DNA from: Frateuria flava | Lineage (GTDB): Bacteria; Pseudomonadota; Gammaproteobacteria; Xanthomonadales; Rhodanobacteraceae | NCBI RefSeq assembly: GCF_017837635.1 | Contig: NZ_JAGJRS010000026.1 | Span: 1-64,000 of the forward strand | Length of the DNA: 64,000 nt | Reading direction: 5' to 3' | Shown here: positions 34,476 to 44,959 of the stretch, piece by piece | Layout of the letters: each line of letters opens with the position of its first letter | Numbering within the stretch: position 1 is the first letter of the stretch | Notes under the pieces: model-generated | The model's input: only the letters and a program-made list of their open reading frames with translations | What the model was told of the DNA's origin: nothing | Databases searched by the model: none | Translations under genes and position numbers: made by a program

Positions 34476-35624
34476 TCAGCCGGCGACTTCCCCGTACAAC
34501 GCCAGCACCGCCTGCTGCATGTCCGACAGCCGGTAGCTCTGCAGCATCGGGATCGGCGGGGCCACCCGCAGCAACTCGGCGGCACGCTCGACCAGCTTCT
34601 GGCGGTCGCCCAGCGGCACGCGGCCGGCCGGATACAGCTCGGCCAGCAGTTCGCCGACGCCGCCGTGGGCGTAGCCGAGCACCGGACGGCACAGCGAAAG
34701 TGCCTCGACCACCGTGCGCCCGAACGATTCGGGCTTGGTCGACAATTGCAGGATCAGCGCGGACACCGCGTAGATATCGCGCACGTCGGCGCGTGGCGGC
34801 GTCAGCACGACCTGCCCGTCCATGCCACGCTCGCGGATCAGCTGGCGGAGCTCTTCCACGTAGGCTTCGCGACCCGGTTCGATCACGCCCAGCAGCAACA
34901 GGCGCGCCTCGATGCCGCGGCGCTTGAGCTCGGCCACCAGCTCGATCGCCTCGTGATGGCCCTTCAGGCGCGTGCCGCGGCCCGGCAGGGTCAGCAACGG
35001 CGCGCCGGCCAGCTGCGGGTACTCGGCGAAGAAGGCCTTCTGCCAGGCGTCGTCCGGGCGATGACCATAAGGGAAGGCGTCAGGATCGATGCCACGCGGA
35101 ATCACCTTCACGCGTGCCGGGTCCAGCCACGGATAGTGGCTCAGGGCATAGTCGCGCATGGTCTGCGACACCGCGATGACGCGCTCGCCGCGCAGCAGGA
35201 TCGAGCTGTAGCGACCGGGCGAATTGAGCCCGTGCACGGTAGTGACGAAATGCGGGCGCGGGTTCATGCCACGCAGCGCCCACCAGCCCAGCCAGCCGGG
35301 CAGGCGCGAACGGGCATGCACGATGTCGGGCCTGAGTTCACGCAACCGCCGGCGCAGCGCGCCGAGGCGGAACAGTGTGCGCGGCGACTTGCTGCCGATG
35401 TCCAGCGTGATGTGCTCGCTGCCCTCGGCCTCCAGTTGCGCCACCAGGCGACCGCCGGAGGAGATCACGATCGAGCGGTGCCCCGCCTCCACCAGCGCCC
35501 GGCCCACCTCAAGCGTCGAACGCTCCGCCCCGCCCGTGTGCAGCGCCGGGATCAGCTGGACGACAACCAGACGCCGGGTGGGAGTGACGACGGCAGACAT
35601 GAGGGGTTGTTGGGTGGCCTTCAT
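34476..35624 (-). CDS. Family-4 glycosyltransferase (LPS core or related)
   Basis: 382 residues from the ATG at 35624; 35600 (MSAVVTP) is a possible alternative. GT-B fold: N-terminal QLIPALHTGGAERSTLEVGRALVEAGH binds the acceptor, and the C-terminal KPESFGRTVVEALSLCRPVLGYAHGG binds the nucleotide sugar with the E-x7-E pair. The GGAERS signature is typical of family 4. It lies upstream of the O-antigen-ligase-like gene on the same strand and probably acts in the same LPS pathway. Confidence 0.9.
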   Translation of the reverse strand: MKATQQPLMSAVVTPTRRLVVVQLIPALHTGGAERSTLEVGRALVEAGHRSIVISSGGRLVAQLEAEGSEHITLDIGSKSPRTLFRLGALRRRLRELRPDIVHARSRLPGWLGWWALRGMNPRPHFVTTVHGLNSPGRYSSILLRGERVIAVSQTMRDYALSHYPWLDPARVKVIPRGIDPDAFPYGHRPDDAWQKAFFAEYPQLAGAPLLTLPGRGTRLKGHHEAIELVAELKRRGIEARLLLLGVIEPGREAYVEELRQLIRERGMDGQVVLTPPRADVRDIYAVSALILQLSTKPESFGRTVVEALSLCRPVLGYAHGGVGELLAELYPAGRVPLGDRQKLVERAAELLRVAPPIPMLQSYRLSDMQQAVLALYGEVAG

Positions 35625-35687
35625 CCGCCTAGGCAAGCAGCGATCGTGCCGAATGCCGCCGTTCAGGAACCGCTGGGGCCGGGCGGT

Positions 35688-35894
35688 TCAGTCCCGCAGG
35701 ACGTAATGCGCGCCGCAGTAGGGACAGACGGACTCCCCGCCATCCTCGACGATCGGCAGATAGACCTTCGGATGCGAGTTCCACAGGGACATGGCCGGCA
35801 TCGGACAGGACAACGGCAGGTCGTTGCGCGTCACTTCGTAACGATTTTCGGCATTCGCCGGGACCGGCGCGGCCTCGGACAGGGGGCGCGACAT
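35688..35894 (-). CDS. CHCC-type zinc-finger domain protein
   Basis: 68 residues. The C-terminal half has the CHCC zinc ligands: CPMPAMSLWNSHPKVYLPI and CPYCGAHYVL. This domain is related to the NDUFS6 subunit of complex I and is found as a small stand-alone protein in many Proteobacteria; its role is unknown. Start at 35894 agrees with family length. Upstream of the glycosyltransferase gene on the same strand, with 63 bases between. Confidence 0.9.
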   Translation of the reverse strand: MSRPLSEAAPVPANAENRYEVTRNDLPLSCPMPAMSLWNSHPKVYLPIVEDGGESVCPYCGAHYVLRD

Positions 35895-36147
35895 GGCAGG
35901 CTCCAGGGAGAGGACTTCGAGCCGCACATGGTAGCAGGCACACGCCCCGGCCACGCGTGGGCCGCCGCCCACGGCGGCTGCACTGGACTTCGCCGCACCG
36001 TTGCCCTCAACTGTGCCCCGGTGCCGCCCGAAGGGACGGTCGGCGCCTCGAGGGGAGGACGACCGTGGATGGGCAGGCGGCCTGCAGGGCTGCGGCCCGG
36101 CCGACGGCCATCCGTCGCCGCATTCATTCGTCGCAAGGGGAAAAACC

Positions 36148-37410
36148 ATGGATTTCGGAAAAGCCATCGCGCGTGCCAAGGCCATCCTGGCCACGCCCAG
36201 GACCGAGTGGCCGGTCGCGGCCGCCGAACCGGCCAGCATCGGCGGGCTGTACACCACCTACATCGTCTGGATCGCCGCGCTTCCGGCGATCGCCGGCTTC
36301 ATCAGGAACAGCCTGATCGGCACCAGCTTCCTGGGCATGCACGTGCGCACGCCGATCGGCGCAGGCATCGGCGGCATGGTGCTGCAATACCTGCTGTCGC
36401 TGGTGGTCGCCTACGTCATGGCGCTGGTGATCAATGCCCTGGCCGGCACCTTCAACGGCCAGAAGGACATGGTGCAGGCGCTCAAGACGGTCGCCTATTC
36501 CTGGACCGCCTCCTGGGTCGCCGGCATCGCCGTGATCATCCCCTGGATCGGGTGGCTGATCGCGATCGCCGGTGCCATCTACGGCATCTACCTGCTCTAC
36601 CTGGGCCTGCCCTTCACCATGAAGTGCCCACCGGAGAAGGCCGGTGGCTACACCGCGCTGTCGGTCATCATCGCCATCGTGCTCAGCTGGATCGTCGGGC
36701 TGATCGTGGCCGGCGTGATCGGCACCGCCGCCTACACCGGCGCGGCCATGACCGGCACGCACCTGGGCAACACCAGTGACAACGTCACCGTCGATCCTGA
36801 CAGCGCGCTGGGCAAGCTGGCGGCCATGGGCGAGCGTGCCGAGCAGGCCAGCAAGGAACTGGAAGCGGCGCAGAAGTCCGGCGACAGCGCCGCGCAGCAG
36901 GCCGCGATGAACAAGATGATGGGCGCGGCGATGGGCAACGACAGCGACGTGCAGGCGCTGTCCACCGAGCAGGTCAAGGCGCTCCTGCCCGAGACCCTGC
37001 TCGGGCTGAAGCGCACCAGCAGCTCCGCGCAGCGCAGCAACGCGATGGGCATGCAGGTCACCGAGGCGCATGCCGAATATGGCGACGACAACGGCCGCAT
37101 GGTCACGCTGGAAGTCACCGACATGGGTACCGCGAAAGGGCTGATGGCGATGGCCGGCGCGATGGCGCCGGAAGAAGAACGCAGCACCGACCACGGTTAC
37201 GAGAAGACCTACACCGCCGATGGCCGCCTGACCCACGAGGCGTGGGACCATGAGTCGGGCAACGGCGAGTACAGCGTCGTGGTGGGCCAGCGCTTCACGG
37301 TCAAGGCGCAGGGTGATGCCGGCAGCATCGACGACCTGAAGGAAGCGGTGGCCAGCGTGGACCTGGACAAGCTCGAAGCGCTGCGCGAAGAAGGCGTGAC
37401 GCGGCACTGA
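36148..37410 (+). CDS. Yip1-family membrane protein with C-terminal soluble domain
   Basis: 420 residues. The first 200 form a Yip1 domain with five membrane segments, opening MDFGKAIARAKAILATPRTEWPVAAAEPAS, as in bacterial YIP1 proteins. The rest (about 215-420) is soluble and methionine/alanine-rich with no recognised domain; AQKSGDSAAQQAAMNKMMG looks helical. Such fusions occur in Xanthomonadales. Function is unknown. Followed by a bidirectional terminator shared with yceI. Confidence 0.88.
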   Translation: MDFGKAIARAKAILATPRTEWPVAAAEPASIGGLYTTYIVWIAALPAIAGFIRNSLIGTSFLGMHVRTPIGAGIGGMVLQYLLSLVVAYVMALVINALAGTFNGQKDMVQALKTVAYSWTASWVAGIAVIIPWIGWLIAIAGAIYGIYLLYLGLPFTMKCPPEKAGGYTALSVIIAIVLSWIVGLIVAGVIGTAAYTGAAMTGTHLGNTSDNVTVDPDSALGKLAAMGERAEQASKELEAAQKSGDSAAQQAAMNKMMGAAMGNDSDVQALSTEQVKALLPETLLGLKRTSSSAQRSNAMGMQVTEAHAEYGDDNGRMVTLEVTDMGTAKGLMAMAGAMAPEEERSTDHGYEKTYTADGRLTHEAWDHESGNGEYSVVVGQRFTVKAQGDAGSIDDLKEAVASVDLDKLEALREEGVTRH

Positions 37411-37474
37411 CCGCAAGAACGGGGTTCAGCACAGCGCCTCGGTATCGAGGTGGCTGAAGCCCACCCTGCAAAAG

Positions 37475-37511
37475 CGAAGCCCGCGCCGTGACGACGCGGG
37501 CTTCGTTTTTG
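37475..37511. terminator. Bidirectional terminator between the Yip1 gene and yceI
   Basis: Stem CGAAGCCCGCG (37475-37485) with CGCGGGCTTCG (37495-37505), nine-base loop. T5 follows on the plus strand and CTTTTG on the minus strand. Confidence 0.9.
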
Positions 37512-37531
37512 TCCCGCGGGGACCGCCGCCG

Positions 37532-38110
37532 TTACTTGCCCGCCGAACCCTCGGTCGTGATGTGCAGGGTGATCTCGTCGCTCACGTTGGGCACGTACGC
37601 CGATACGCCGAAGTCCGAGCGCTTGAGCGTGCCGGTTGCGTCGAAGCCGATCGACGGATCGCCGCTCATCGGATGCTTGCCGATCCGGTTGAGCGTGGCA
37701 TCGAGCACCACCGGCTTCGTCACGCCGTGCACGGTCAGGTCGCCGGTGATGCGGAAGTGGTTCTTGCCCAGCGGCTCGACCTTCGTGCTCTTGTAGGTCA
37801 CGGTCGGGTACTTGGCCGCGTCGAGGAAATCAGGCTTGGCCAGGTGCTCATCGAGCGCCGGCACGTGCGTATCCAGCCCGGTCATCGGCAGGGTCACCTG
37901 CACGCTGGCCTGCTCCGGGTGATCCGGATCGAACACCAGCGTCCCCTGCCCCAGCCCCAGCTCCGCGGTCGGGTGCGAGAAGCCGAAGTGACTCCAGCTG
38001 AACAGCACCATCGTGTGGTGCGGGTCGAGCTGGTAGGTGACCGGGGCGGCCTGGGCGAGCGCCGCGGCGCCGAACAGGCCGGCGAAAAGAACCGTTTTGA
38101 ACATGCGCAT
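37532..38110 (-). CDS. YceI-family periplasmic protein
   Basis: 192 residues, signal peptide (1-22, AQAAP), then the lipocalin-like YceI domain that binds isoprenoid-type lipids: YQLDPHHTMVLFSWSHFGFSHP, then DVTGDLTVHGVTKPV-like ITGDLTVHGVTKPVVLDA. Full length. Its exact role is unknown; homologues respond to stress or osmotic conditions. 23 bases after the nitroreductase gene on the same strand, so probably one operon. Confidence 0.94.
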   Translation of the reverse strand: MRMFKTVLFAGLFGAAALAQAAPVTYQLDPHHTMVLFSWSHFGFSHPTAELGLGQGTLVFDPDHPEQASVQVTLPMTGLDTHVPALDEHLAKPDFLDAAKYPTVTYKSTKVEPLGKNHFRITGDLTVHGVTKPVVLDATLNRIGKHPMSGDPSIGFDATGTLKRSDFGVSAYVPNVSDEITLHITTEGSAGK

Positions 38111-38133
38111 GCGTGACTCCTGCGTTGGGGTGT

Positions 38134-38739
38134 TCAGAGGATGCGGCAGGCTTCGTCGAACGCGAAGCGATCCTCGCGCGGACGCAGCACGGCAGGGTTG
38201 CCGTAGCCGATGTTGATCAGGAAGTTGGAGCGGACCTGCGTGCCGGCGAAGAACGTCTCGTCCACCAGCGCGTTCCTGAAACCGGACATCGGGCCGCAAT
38301 CGAGCCCGATCGCGCGGGCGGCCATGATCAGGTAGGCGCCCTGCAGGCTGGAGTTGCGGAAGGCGGTCGCCTCGATCGCGGCCGGCTTGCCGGCGAACCA
38401 GCCGGTCGCGTCGGGCGATTCCTTGTAGAGCCGCGGCAGGTGTTCGTAGAAGGCGTGATCGGCCGCCACGATCACGGTGACCGGCGCGGCCATGGTCTGG
38501 TCGCGGTTGCCCGGATCCAGCGCCGGCTCGAGCTTCGCCTTGGCCTCCGGCGAGCGAACGAACACGAAGCGCGCGGGCGAGGCGTTGGCGCTGGTCGGCG
38601 CGAGCTTGGCGAGATCGTAGATCGCGTGCAGCTGTGCGTCGGTGACCGGCTTGTCCAGCCACGCATCGGCCGAGCGGCGATAGGTACGCGCGGTGCGGAA
38701 CAACTGGTCGAGGGCGGCCTCGGAAAGCACTTCGCTCAT
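38134..38739 (-). CDS. Nitroreductase-family protein (RutE/malonic semialdehyde reductase-like)
   Basis: 201 residues, FMN-dependent nitroreductase fold. Residues [36 protein letters not shown] and the segment [10 protein letters not shown] match the RutE/YdfN group (3-hydroxypropionate-forming malonic semialdehyde reductase). No other rut genes are near, so a detoxifying or general reductase role is equally likely. Start at 38739 has an AAAGGA ribosome site; upstream in-frame residues are not family-like. Confidence 0.9.
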   Translation of the reverse strand: MSEVLSEAALDQLFRTARTYRRSADAWLDKPVTDAQLHAIYDLAKLAPTSANASPARFVFVRSPEAKAKLEPALDPGNRDQTMAAPVTVIVAADHAFYEHLPRLYKESPDATGWFAGKPAAIEATAFRNSSLQGAYLIMAARAIGLDCGPMSGFRNALVDETFFAGTQVRSNFLINIGYGNPAVLRPREDRFAFDEACRIL

Positions 38740-38875
38740 GGGTATCCTTTGCTTCATGGCGCGCCGTCCGGCGCGGGCGATCTTCAAGTGTAAGCCCTGC
38801 GGCACGATTGGTCGGGTGAGGAACGGGGAACCCAGCGTGCAGAATCCGTCAACAATCGGCCCGGTCGCCGCCCCC

Positions 38876-39841
38876 ATGAGCGGGCTGCGCGAGGAGTGCT
38901 GGGCGATCACCGACACCGCCGCCGGCAATCAGCGCCAGGCCCTGGCGCTGGCCGAGCGGCTCGGTCTGCCGGTGCGCCCGCTGGTGCTGGAGCCGCGCGG
39001 GCCTTGGGCGTGGCTGGCGCCGCGCCTGACGCTGGGCGCCGCTGTCGCGCTGCCGCCCGATGAGCGCGCGCGGTTCGGGCCTCCCTGGCCGCGCGTCGCG
39101 GTCGGCTGCGGGCGCGCCGCGGCATTGTTCACGCGTCTGCTGCGCCCATGGTCCGGCGGCCGTTGCCAGGCCGTGCAGATTCTCGATCCGCGCGTCGCCG
39201 CGACGCATTGGGACATCGTCGTCGCGCCGCGCCATGACGGCCTGACCGGCCCCAACGTGCTCACGCCACTGGGCTCGCTCAACCCCATCGACGACGAATG
39301 GCTGGCCGATGCACGCGACGCCTGGCCGCATCTGGCCGACCTGCCGGCGCCACGCATCGGCGTACTGCTCGGCGGCCCGCGCCGCGGCATTGCGCTCGAT
39401 CACGCCTGGGCGCGTGCCTTCATCGACGGCCTGCGTGCCCTGCATGAGCGCGACGGCGGCAGCCTGCTGGTGCTTGCTTCGCGGCGCACGCCGCCCGCGC
39501 TGGCGGCGGCGCTGCGAGATGCGTTCGGCCACCTTCCCGGTCTGCACTGGCAAGGAGAAGCGGATGGTCCGAATCCCTATCCTGGCGTCATGGCCTGGGC
39601 CGACCGCCTGGTGGTCACACCCGACTCGGTCAACATGCTCTCCGAGGCCTGCGCCGTCGGCTGCTCCGTGCACACCCTCGCGCCCGCGCCACTGCCGGAG
39701 AAGCTCGCCCATTTCCATCGCGCACTGCGCGAGGGCGGGCTGCTGCACGATCTCCAGGTCGACGCGCCCGCACGTCAGCCGCCGTTGCGCGAGACAGAAC
39801 GCATCGCCGCAAGGGTTCGCCGACAATTCGGGTTGCGCTGA
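38876..39841 (+). CDS. ELM1/GtrOC1-family protein
   Basis: 321 residues. The family is named after plant ELM1 but in bacteria has a GT-B-like fold and unknown role, often called nucleoside-diphosphate-sugar epimerase. Visible signatures: [59 protein letters not shown] and [22 protein letters not shown]. Start at 38876 is the best fit; a GTG at 38838 would extend it. Single gene, divergent from the nitroreductase. A role in envelope sugar metabolism is possible. Confidence 0.85.
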   Translation: MSGLREECWAITDTAAGNQRQALALAERLGLPVRPLVLEPRGPWAWLAPRLTLGAAVALPPDERARFGPPWPRVAVGCGRAAALFTRLLRPWSGGRCQAVQILDPRVAATHWDIVVAPRHDGLTGPNVLTPLGSLNPIDDEWLADARDAWPHLADLPAPRIGVLLGGPRRGIALDHAWARAFIDGLRALHERDGGSLLVLASRRTPPALAAALRDAFGHLPGLHWQGEADGPNPYPGVMAWADRLVVTPDSVNMLSEACAVGCSVHTLAPAPLPEKLAHFHRALREGGLLHDLQVDAPARQPPLRETERIAARVRRQFGLR

Positions 39842-40058
39842 GCCACATCGCGGCGAGCCCACCCCGACCACCCTGGCGCGCCCTGACTGGCGTCCAGTCC
39901 CGAGGGAGAGACTCGACCCATCACGCGGGCGTCCTTCCCGCGCATGCGGGAGGCGCTTTTCAACCGCGTAGGCTGGTCAACTTTTTGGCTTCGGCTGCCC
40001 GGCGCCAGATGGATTCCACCTTTGGGGGAATAACGTCCGGAAACCGGAAAGTCCCGGA

Positions 40059-42902
40059 TCAGCCGAAATCGAACCCCAAGGCCTTCGTTACCGCGCGAAC
40101 CTCCGCGCACATCGTTTCGAGCGAAGGCTCACGCGGCGCGATGCGCGAGCGCAAATCCAGCGTGCAGGTCAGCGCCCGCTGCAACAGATCTCCATGCACG
40201 CGCGCAAGCGTTTGCGCCTGCACCTCGTTGAGCAGCCCGACGCGCCAGCATGCGTCGATCATCGACGCGTTCGCGGTGTTGCCCAGCAGTTGCGGATACA
40301 TCGCGGCGTGAGCAAGCACCAATCCCTGCAGCGCGAACTCGATGTCGAGCAGTGCGCCATGCCCCTGCTTCAGATCCAGCCGCGCCTCGTCCGAACGATC
40401 CCGCTCCGTCCGCCAGCGTTGACGCATCTGGCTGACGTCGGCGAGCACCGCGTCCCGCTCGCGGGAGACCGCCAACACCTCGCGCCTTACTTCGCCCAGG
40501 GCTTGTCCCAGGATCGCGTCACCGGCCACCGCCCGCGCGCGCAACAAGGCTTGATGCTCCCAGGTCCAAGCCCGGCTGCGCTGGTAGGCGTCGAACGCCT
40601 CCAGGCTGCTCACCAGCAGGCCCTTCGAGCCGTCCGGGCGCAGCCGCGTGTCCACCTCGTAGAGGCGCCCCGCGCGGGTCAGCAGCGAAAGCCAGTTCAT
40701 CACCCGCTGGGCCAGGCGCTGGTACCAGCGTGCGCCATCGATCGGGCGCGCACCGTCGCTGGTGAGCGGGGCGCGCGCACCGTCGAACACAAATACCAGG
40801 TCCAGGTCCGAGGCGAATCCCAGTTCCTCGCCACCCAGGCTGCCGTAGCCGAGCACGGCGAAGCCCGAACCTTCCCCGGGCAGCCGTCCGTGCTGCGCGG
40901 CGAGTTCACGCTCGGCCAGGGCGGTGACCGCTTCGACGACCGAGGCGGCCAGCGCCGCCAGGCGTCGCGAGGTGGCCACGGCGTCGGCACGGCCGTCGTT
41001 GAAGGCCAGGCCGAGGCGGAAGGCGATGCTCGCCTTGAACTCGTTGATGCGCTCGAGCTCCGCCTCCGCCTCGCGCTCGTCCAGCGTGCCGAGCACACGG
41101 CTGATCTCGGCGCTGATGTCGGCACGCTTGAGCGGCAGTTGATCGATCCGCGGATCGAGCACGTCGTCGAGCAGCAGGGGCTGGGCGATCACCCGTTCGG
41201 CAAGGAAGGCGCTGTCGGCGAACAGCCGCGCCAGGCGAGTGCGCGCGGCGGGCTGTTCCTGGAGCAGCGCGAGGTAGGCCGAGCGGCGCGCCACCGCCTG
41301 CACCAGCCGGCACAGGCGCAGAAGGCACGGCAGCGGCGCGGTGCTGGCGCGCGCTGCGCCGATCAGGTGCGGCATCAGGTGATCGAGCCGCTCGCGCGAG
41401 CGCGGCGACATCGCGCGCACCGAGGCCGCCTGAGGCAATTTGGCCAGCGCCTCGGCCGCATCGATGCCGGGCACGAAGCCGGCCGCCTCCAGCGCGCCGG
41501 GCTCGGGCGTACCGTGGCAGGCCTGCTGCCACAGCGTGGTATCGGCGACCGCCACCTGCGCGGTGCGCCCGCCGGCGGGCATCAGCACGCTGGCGAAGTC
41601 TTCGCTGACGATCGCGCGGTGATGCGCCAGTTCGGCCTCCAGCGAGGCCCAGTCACCGTGGCCCAGGCCGCGGGCCAGCCGCTCGCGGCTCAACGCATCC
41701 TCGGGCAGGTCATGGGTCTGCGCGTCGCGCAGCATCTGCACGCGGTTTTCGACGCGGCGCAGGCAGCGGTAGGCCTCGCGCAACGCCCTGGCGCGCGCCG
41801 CGCCGATGTGCCCGCGCGCCTCGCAGGCGGCCAGCGCCGGCAACAGGCCGCGTACGCGCAGGGACGGCTCGCGCCCGCCGCGGATCAGCTGCTCCAGCTG
41901 CACGATGAACTCGATCTCGCGGATGCCGCCGGGGCCAAGCTTGAGGTTGTCGGCCAGGTCCTTGCGCGCGACCTCGGCGTCGATCAGCGCCTTCATCTCG
42001 CGCAGGCCGGCGAAGGCGGTGTAGTCGAGATACTTGCGGTAGACGAACGGCCGCAGGAGGTCCTGCAGTTGCTTGCCGGCGGCGCGGTCGCCGGCCACCG
42101 GGCGCGCCTTGATCCAGGCGTAGCGCTCCCAGTCGCGACCCTCGCTCTGGTAGTACTGCTCCATCGCCGCGAAGGAAAGCGCCAGCCGCCCGGCGTTGCC
42201 GAAGGGGCGCAGGCGCAGGTCCACCCGCGCGCAGATGCCGTCGTCGGTCGGCTCGTTGAGCAGACGCACCAGCTGACGGCCCAGCCGCACGAAGTACTCG
42301 CTGTTATCCAGCGAACGCGCACCGTCGCTCTGGCCGGCCTGCGGGTAGGCGAGTACCAGGTCGATGTCGGAAGAGAAGTTGAGTTCGGCCCCGCCGAGCT
42401 TGCCGAAGCCGATCACCACCAGCCGCTGCAGCGCGCCGCCGTCGCTGCGCGCGTGGCCGTAGCGCGCCGCCAGCGCGCGCTCGGACCAGCCCAGCGCCGC
42501 GCCCAGCAGCGCCTCATACAGTACGCTGGTCGCCGAGAGCGTCTCGGCCAGGTCGTCCAGCCCGTTGACGTCGCGGAACACCAGCCGCAACGCCTCGGCA
42601 TGACGGAACCGGCGCAGCGCGGCCAGCGTGGCGATCTCGTCCTCGGGCAGGGCCAGCGCGCCGATGCGGGTGCCGGCATCGCCGGCGGCGCGCAGGCGGT
42701 CCAGGCCGGCCGGGGCCAGCAGCTGCGGCTGCCGGCGCCAGACCTCGAAGGCGAAATCGCTCGCCGCCAGCGTGCGCCGGATGCGCTCGGCCACGCCGGC
42801 ATCATCGTGCAGCGCCACGCCGGCGGCGCGGCAGCGGGCGGCCAGTTCGGCGTAGCGGTCGTCGATCAGCGCGCGCAGCGCGGAGCTTTCGGGGGCGCTC
42901 AT
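40059..42902 (-). CDS. glnE: Bifunctional glutamine synthetase adenylyltransferase/adenylyl-removing enzyme
   Basis: Controls glutamine synthetase by adding or removing AMP in response to PII. 947 residues. Two nucleotidyltransferase domains are visible: the N-terminal removal domain with FGKLGGAELNFSSDIDLVLAYP and the C-terminal transfer domain with YGSLGGEELGFASDLDLVFVFDG. Full length. Start at 42902 gives a family-like N-terminus; an upstream in-frame ATG would enter the divergent spacer. Single gene. Confidence 0.97.
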   Translation of the reverse strand: MSAPESSALRALIDDRYAELAARCRAAGVALHDDAGVAERIRRTLAASDFAFEVWRRQPQLLAPAGLDRLRAAGDAGTRIGALALPEDEIATLAALRRFRHAEALRLVFRDVNGLDDLAETLSATSVLYEALLGAALGWSERALAARYGHARSDGGALQRLVVIGFGKLGGAELNFSSDIDLVLAYPQAGQSDGARSLDNSEYFVRLGRQLVRLLNEPTDDGICARVDLRLRPFGNAGRLALSFAAMEQYYQSEGRDWERYAWIKARPVAGDRAAGKQLQDLLRPFVYRKYLDYTAFAGLREMKALIDAEVARKDLADNLKLGPGGIREIEFIVQLEQLIRGGREPSLRVRGLLPALAACEARGHIGAARARALREAYRCLRRVENRVQMLRDAQTHDLPEDALSRERLARGLGHGDWASLEAELAHHRAIVSEDFASVLMPAGGRTAQVAVADTTLWQQACHGTPEPGALEAAGFVPGIDAAEALAKLPQAASVRAMSPRSRERLDHLMPHLIGAARASTAPLPCLLRLCRLVQAVARRSAYLALLQEQPAARTRLARLFADSAFLAERVIAQPLLLDDVLDPRIDQLPLKRADISAEISRVLGTLDEREAEAELERINEFKASIAFRLGLAFNDGRADAVATSRRLAALAASVVEAVTALAERELAAQHGRLPGEGSGFAVLGYGSLGGEELGFASDLDLVFVFDGARAPLTSDGARPIDGARWYQRLAQRVMNWLSLLTRAGRLYEVDTRLRPDGSKGLLVSSLEAFDAYQRSRAWTWEHQALLRARAVAGDAILGQALGEVRREVLAVSRERDAVLADVSQMRQRWRTERDRSDEARLDLKQGHGALLDIEFALQGLVLAHAAMYPQLLGNTANASMIDACWRVGLLNEVQAQTLARVHGDLLQRALTCTLDLRSRIAPREPSLETMCAEVRAVTKALGFDFG

Positions 42903-43031
42903 CCGGCCATTGTGCCGCAGCCGGGCACGCATGAACCGCCAGCAACCGCCCGCCACGGGCGAACATCGGGTTCATTGCGGCACGATTACAGTCACCTTCT
43001 CTCCACGTAGCGTCAGCGGACTCTGCCTGCC

Positions 43032-44921
43032 ATGTTCCTTCCCGACCACTCCACCACGCACTGGCGCCCGCTTGCTTCGCGCGTCCTGGCCGTGGTGCTG
43101 ATGAGCCTGGCCTTCGTGCTGCTGACCGGCCTGATGGATGGCGGCGTGGGCGTGGGTCCGCTGCGCCTCTTCATCCAGCCGAGCTACCCCCTGGCCAACG
43201 CCCTGCCCGGGCTGCTGGCGGCGTGGGCGCTGTTGGCCTTCACCCGGCGGCTGGTGTTCTCGTTCGGGCTGGTGTTCCTGTTCGAAGCACTGCTCTACCA
43301 GATCAATGCGTTAAAGGTGGCCAACCTGGGCAACCCGCTGATGCCGGCCGATTTCCTGATGGTCGACCAGCTCAGCAAGGGTGGCGCGCACCTGCTGGTG
43401 GGCTACCTGCCGCACAGCCCATGGCCGTACCTGGGCCTGCTCGCCGGGATCGCCCTGATCGTGGCGATGTGGCGGCTGGAGCCGCCGCTGTTCCCGCGGC
43501 GCAATTACGGCAAGCGCCTGCTCGGCGGTGCCGTCGCGGTGGTGCTGCTGGGCAGCCTGCTCGGCGGGGTGGCGGCGTGGGGCAAGCTCTACAACCAGCG
43601 CGTGCTGTGGCTGGAACCGTGGTCGCCCACCGTGACCGCCAACCACTCCGGCCTGGTCAGCTCGCTGCTGCTGTTCCACCAGCAGTACGGCCACGGCGGG
43701 CACAAGGCCGACCCGGGCGCCGCCAAGGCGCTGATCGCGCAGACCCGCCAGGCGCTGGAGGCACGACTGTCCGCTGCATCGTCGAGTGGCGAACGACCGG
43801 ACATCGTGGTGGTGCAGAGCGAGTCGTTCTTCGACCCGAGCATCATGCGCGGCTACGAGGACAGCCACTTCACGCCCAACCTGCACCGACTGGAGAAGCG
43901 CGGCACCAGCGGACCGCTGCACGTACCGACCTTCGGCGGCGGCACCATCCGCACCGAATTCGAGGTGCTCACCGGCCTGTCGCTGCGCTACTTCGACGAG
44001 CTGCAGTTCCCCTACCTCACGCTCGACCAGAAGGTGGTGCCCAGCCTGGTGCGCACGCTGCGCGCGCACGGCTACAGCACCACCGCGATCCACGGCAACG
44101 ATCCGGCGTTCTGGAACCGCGCCGCGGCCTTTCGCAAGATCGGCTTCGACCAGTTCCTCTCGCAGTCCTCGTTCCCGAAGGACTCGCCCAACGACGGCAA
44201 GTACATGGCCGACAGCGCGATGACCGACGAGATCATGCGCCAGCTCAAGGACAATGGCCCGCCGCAGTTCCTGTTCGCGATCAGCATCGAGGCGCACGGC
44301 CCCTACGATGTGCCGCCGGCGGACGTGGCCGCGCGCGACGCCATCCCGGTTCCGCCTGGCATCAGCGGCCGCGACAAGCAGGAACTGCAGACCTACCTCT
44401 ACCACGCCGAACACGCCGACGCGGAACTGGGCCGGTTGGCCAGACTGCTGGCCAAGCGGGATCGCCCGACCTTGCTGCTGTTCTACGGCGACCACCTGCC
44501 GGCGCTGACCAACAGCTACAACGTCACCGGCTTCGTCGACGGTGGCGACATGCTGAGCGAGCCGGGCGTATGGCTGCTGCTCGACCCGCGCAACGCGGCG
44601 CCAGCCAAACGCGAGAGCCTGGCTGCCTGGATGCTGCCGGGCAAGCTGCTGGATGCGGCGGGCATCCACGGCGACCCCTACTTCGCGCTGACCCAGGTGC
44701 TGGCACCGCAGCTGGCCGAGCTGACCCGCGCACCCGGCGCGCCGCAGCCGGAAATGACCGCCGAGCAGAAGGTGATCGACCGCGACATGGCCAGCGTCGC
44801 GATGCTGCGGCTGAAGGGCAGGCTCGATGCGCTGCTGCCGCCGCAACTGGCCGCCGCGAGCCCAACGTCGCCGCGCGCGCAGCCGCCGGCGCGGTCAGGC
44901 GCCTATGGCGCGCACCCGTGA
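43032..44921 (+). CDS. LTA-synthase-like phosphoglycerol transferase (sulfatase superfamily)
   Basis: 629 residues. Five N-terminal membrane segments (about 18-190) are followed by an extracellular or periplasmic alkaline-phosphatase-fold domain. The metal/nucleophile region VVQSESFFDPS, the GGGTIRTEFEVLTG segment with the nucleophilic Thr, and FYGDHLPAL with the metal ligands are present. Gram-negative homologues (OpgB/OpgE-like) add phosphoglycerol to periplasmic glucans or membrane sugars. The C-terminal tail is proline/alanine-rich. Single gene. Confidence 0.9.
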   Translation: MFLPDHSTTHWRPLASRVLAVVLMSLAFVLLTGLMDGGVGVGPLRLFIQPSYPLANALPGLLAAWALLAFTRRLVFSFGLVFLFEALLYQINALKVANLGNPLMPADFLMVDQLSKGGAHLLVGYLPHSPWPYLGLLAGIALIVAMWRLEPPLFPRRNYGKRLLGGAVAVVLLGSLLGGVAAWGKLYNQRVLWLEPWSPTVTANHSGLVSSLLLFHQQYGHGGHKADPGAAKALIAQTRQALEARLSAASSSGERPDIVVVQSESFFDPSIMRGYEDSHFTPNLHRLEKRGTSGPLHVPTFGGGTIRTEFEVLTGLSLRYFDELQFPYLTLDQKVVPSLVRTLRAHGYSTTAIHGNDPAFWNRAAAFRKIGFDQFLSQSSFPKDSPNDGKYMADSAMTDEIMRQLKDNGPPQFLFAISIEAHGPYDVPPADVAARDAIPVPPGISGRDKQELQTYLYHAEHADAELGRLARLLAKRDRPTLLLFYGDHLPALTNSYNVTGFVDGGDMLSEPGVWLLLDPRNAAPAKRESLAAWMLPGKLLDAAGIHGDPYFALTQVLAPQLAELTRAPGAPQPEMTAEQKVIDRDMASVAMLRLKGRLDALLPPQLAAASPTSPRAQPPARSGAYGAHP

Positions 44922-44959
44922 CGGCGGCGTCTGCTTCATCCGGCATGGACAGGTGAGCA

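Noticed and set aside
40194..43010. Very long open frame antisense to glnE
   Set aside because: It is a shadow of codon bias in a GC-rich gene: arginine/glutamine/alanine-rich, with no domain features, and fully opposite a clear gene. The same applies to long frames opposite hemL, groEL, hppA, dsbD and accC.
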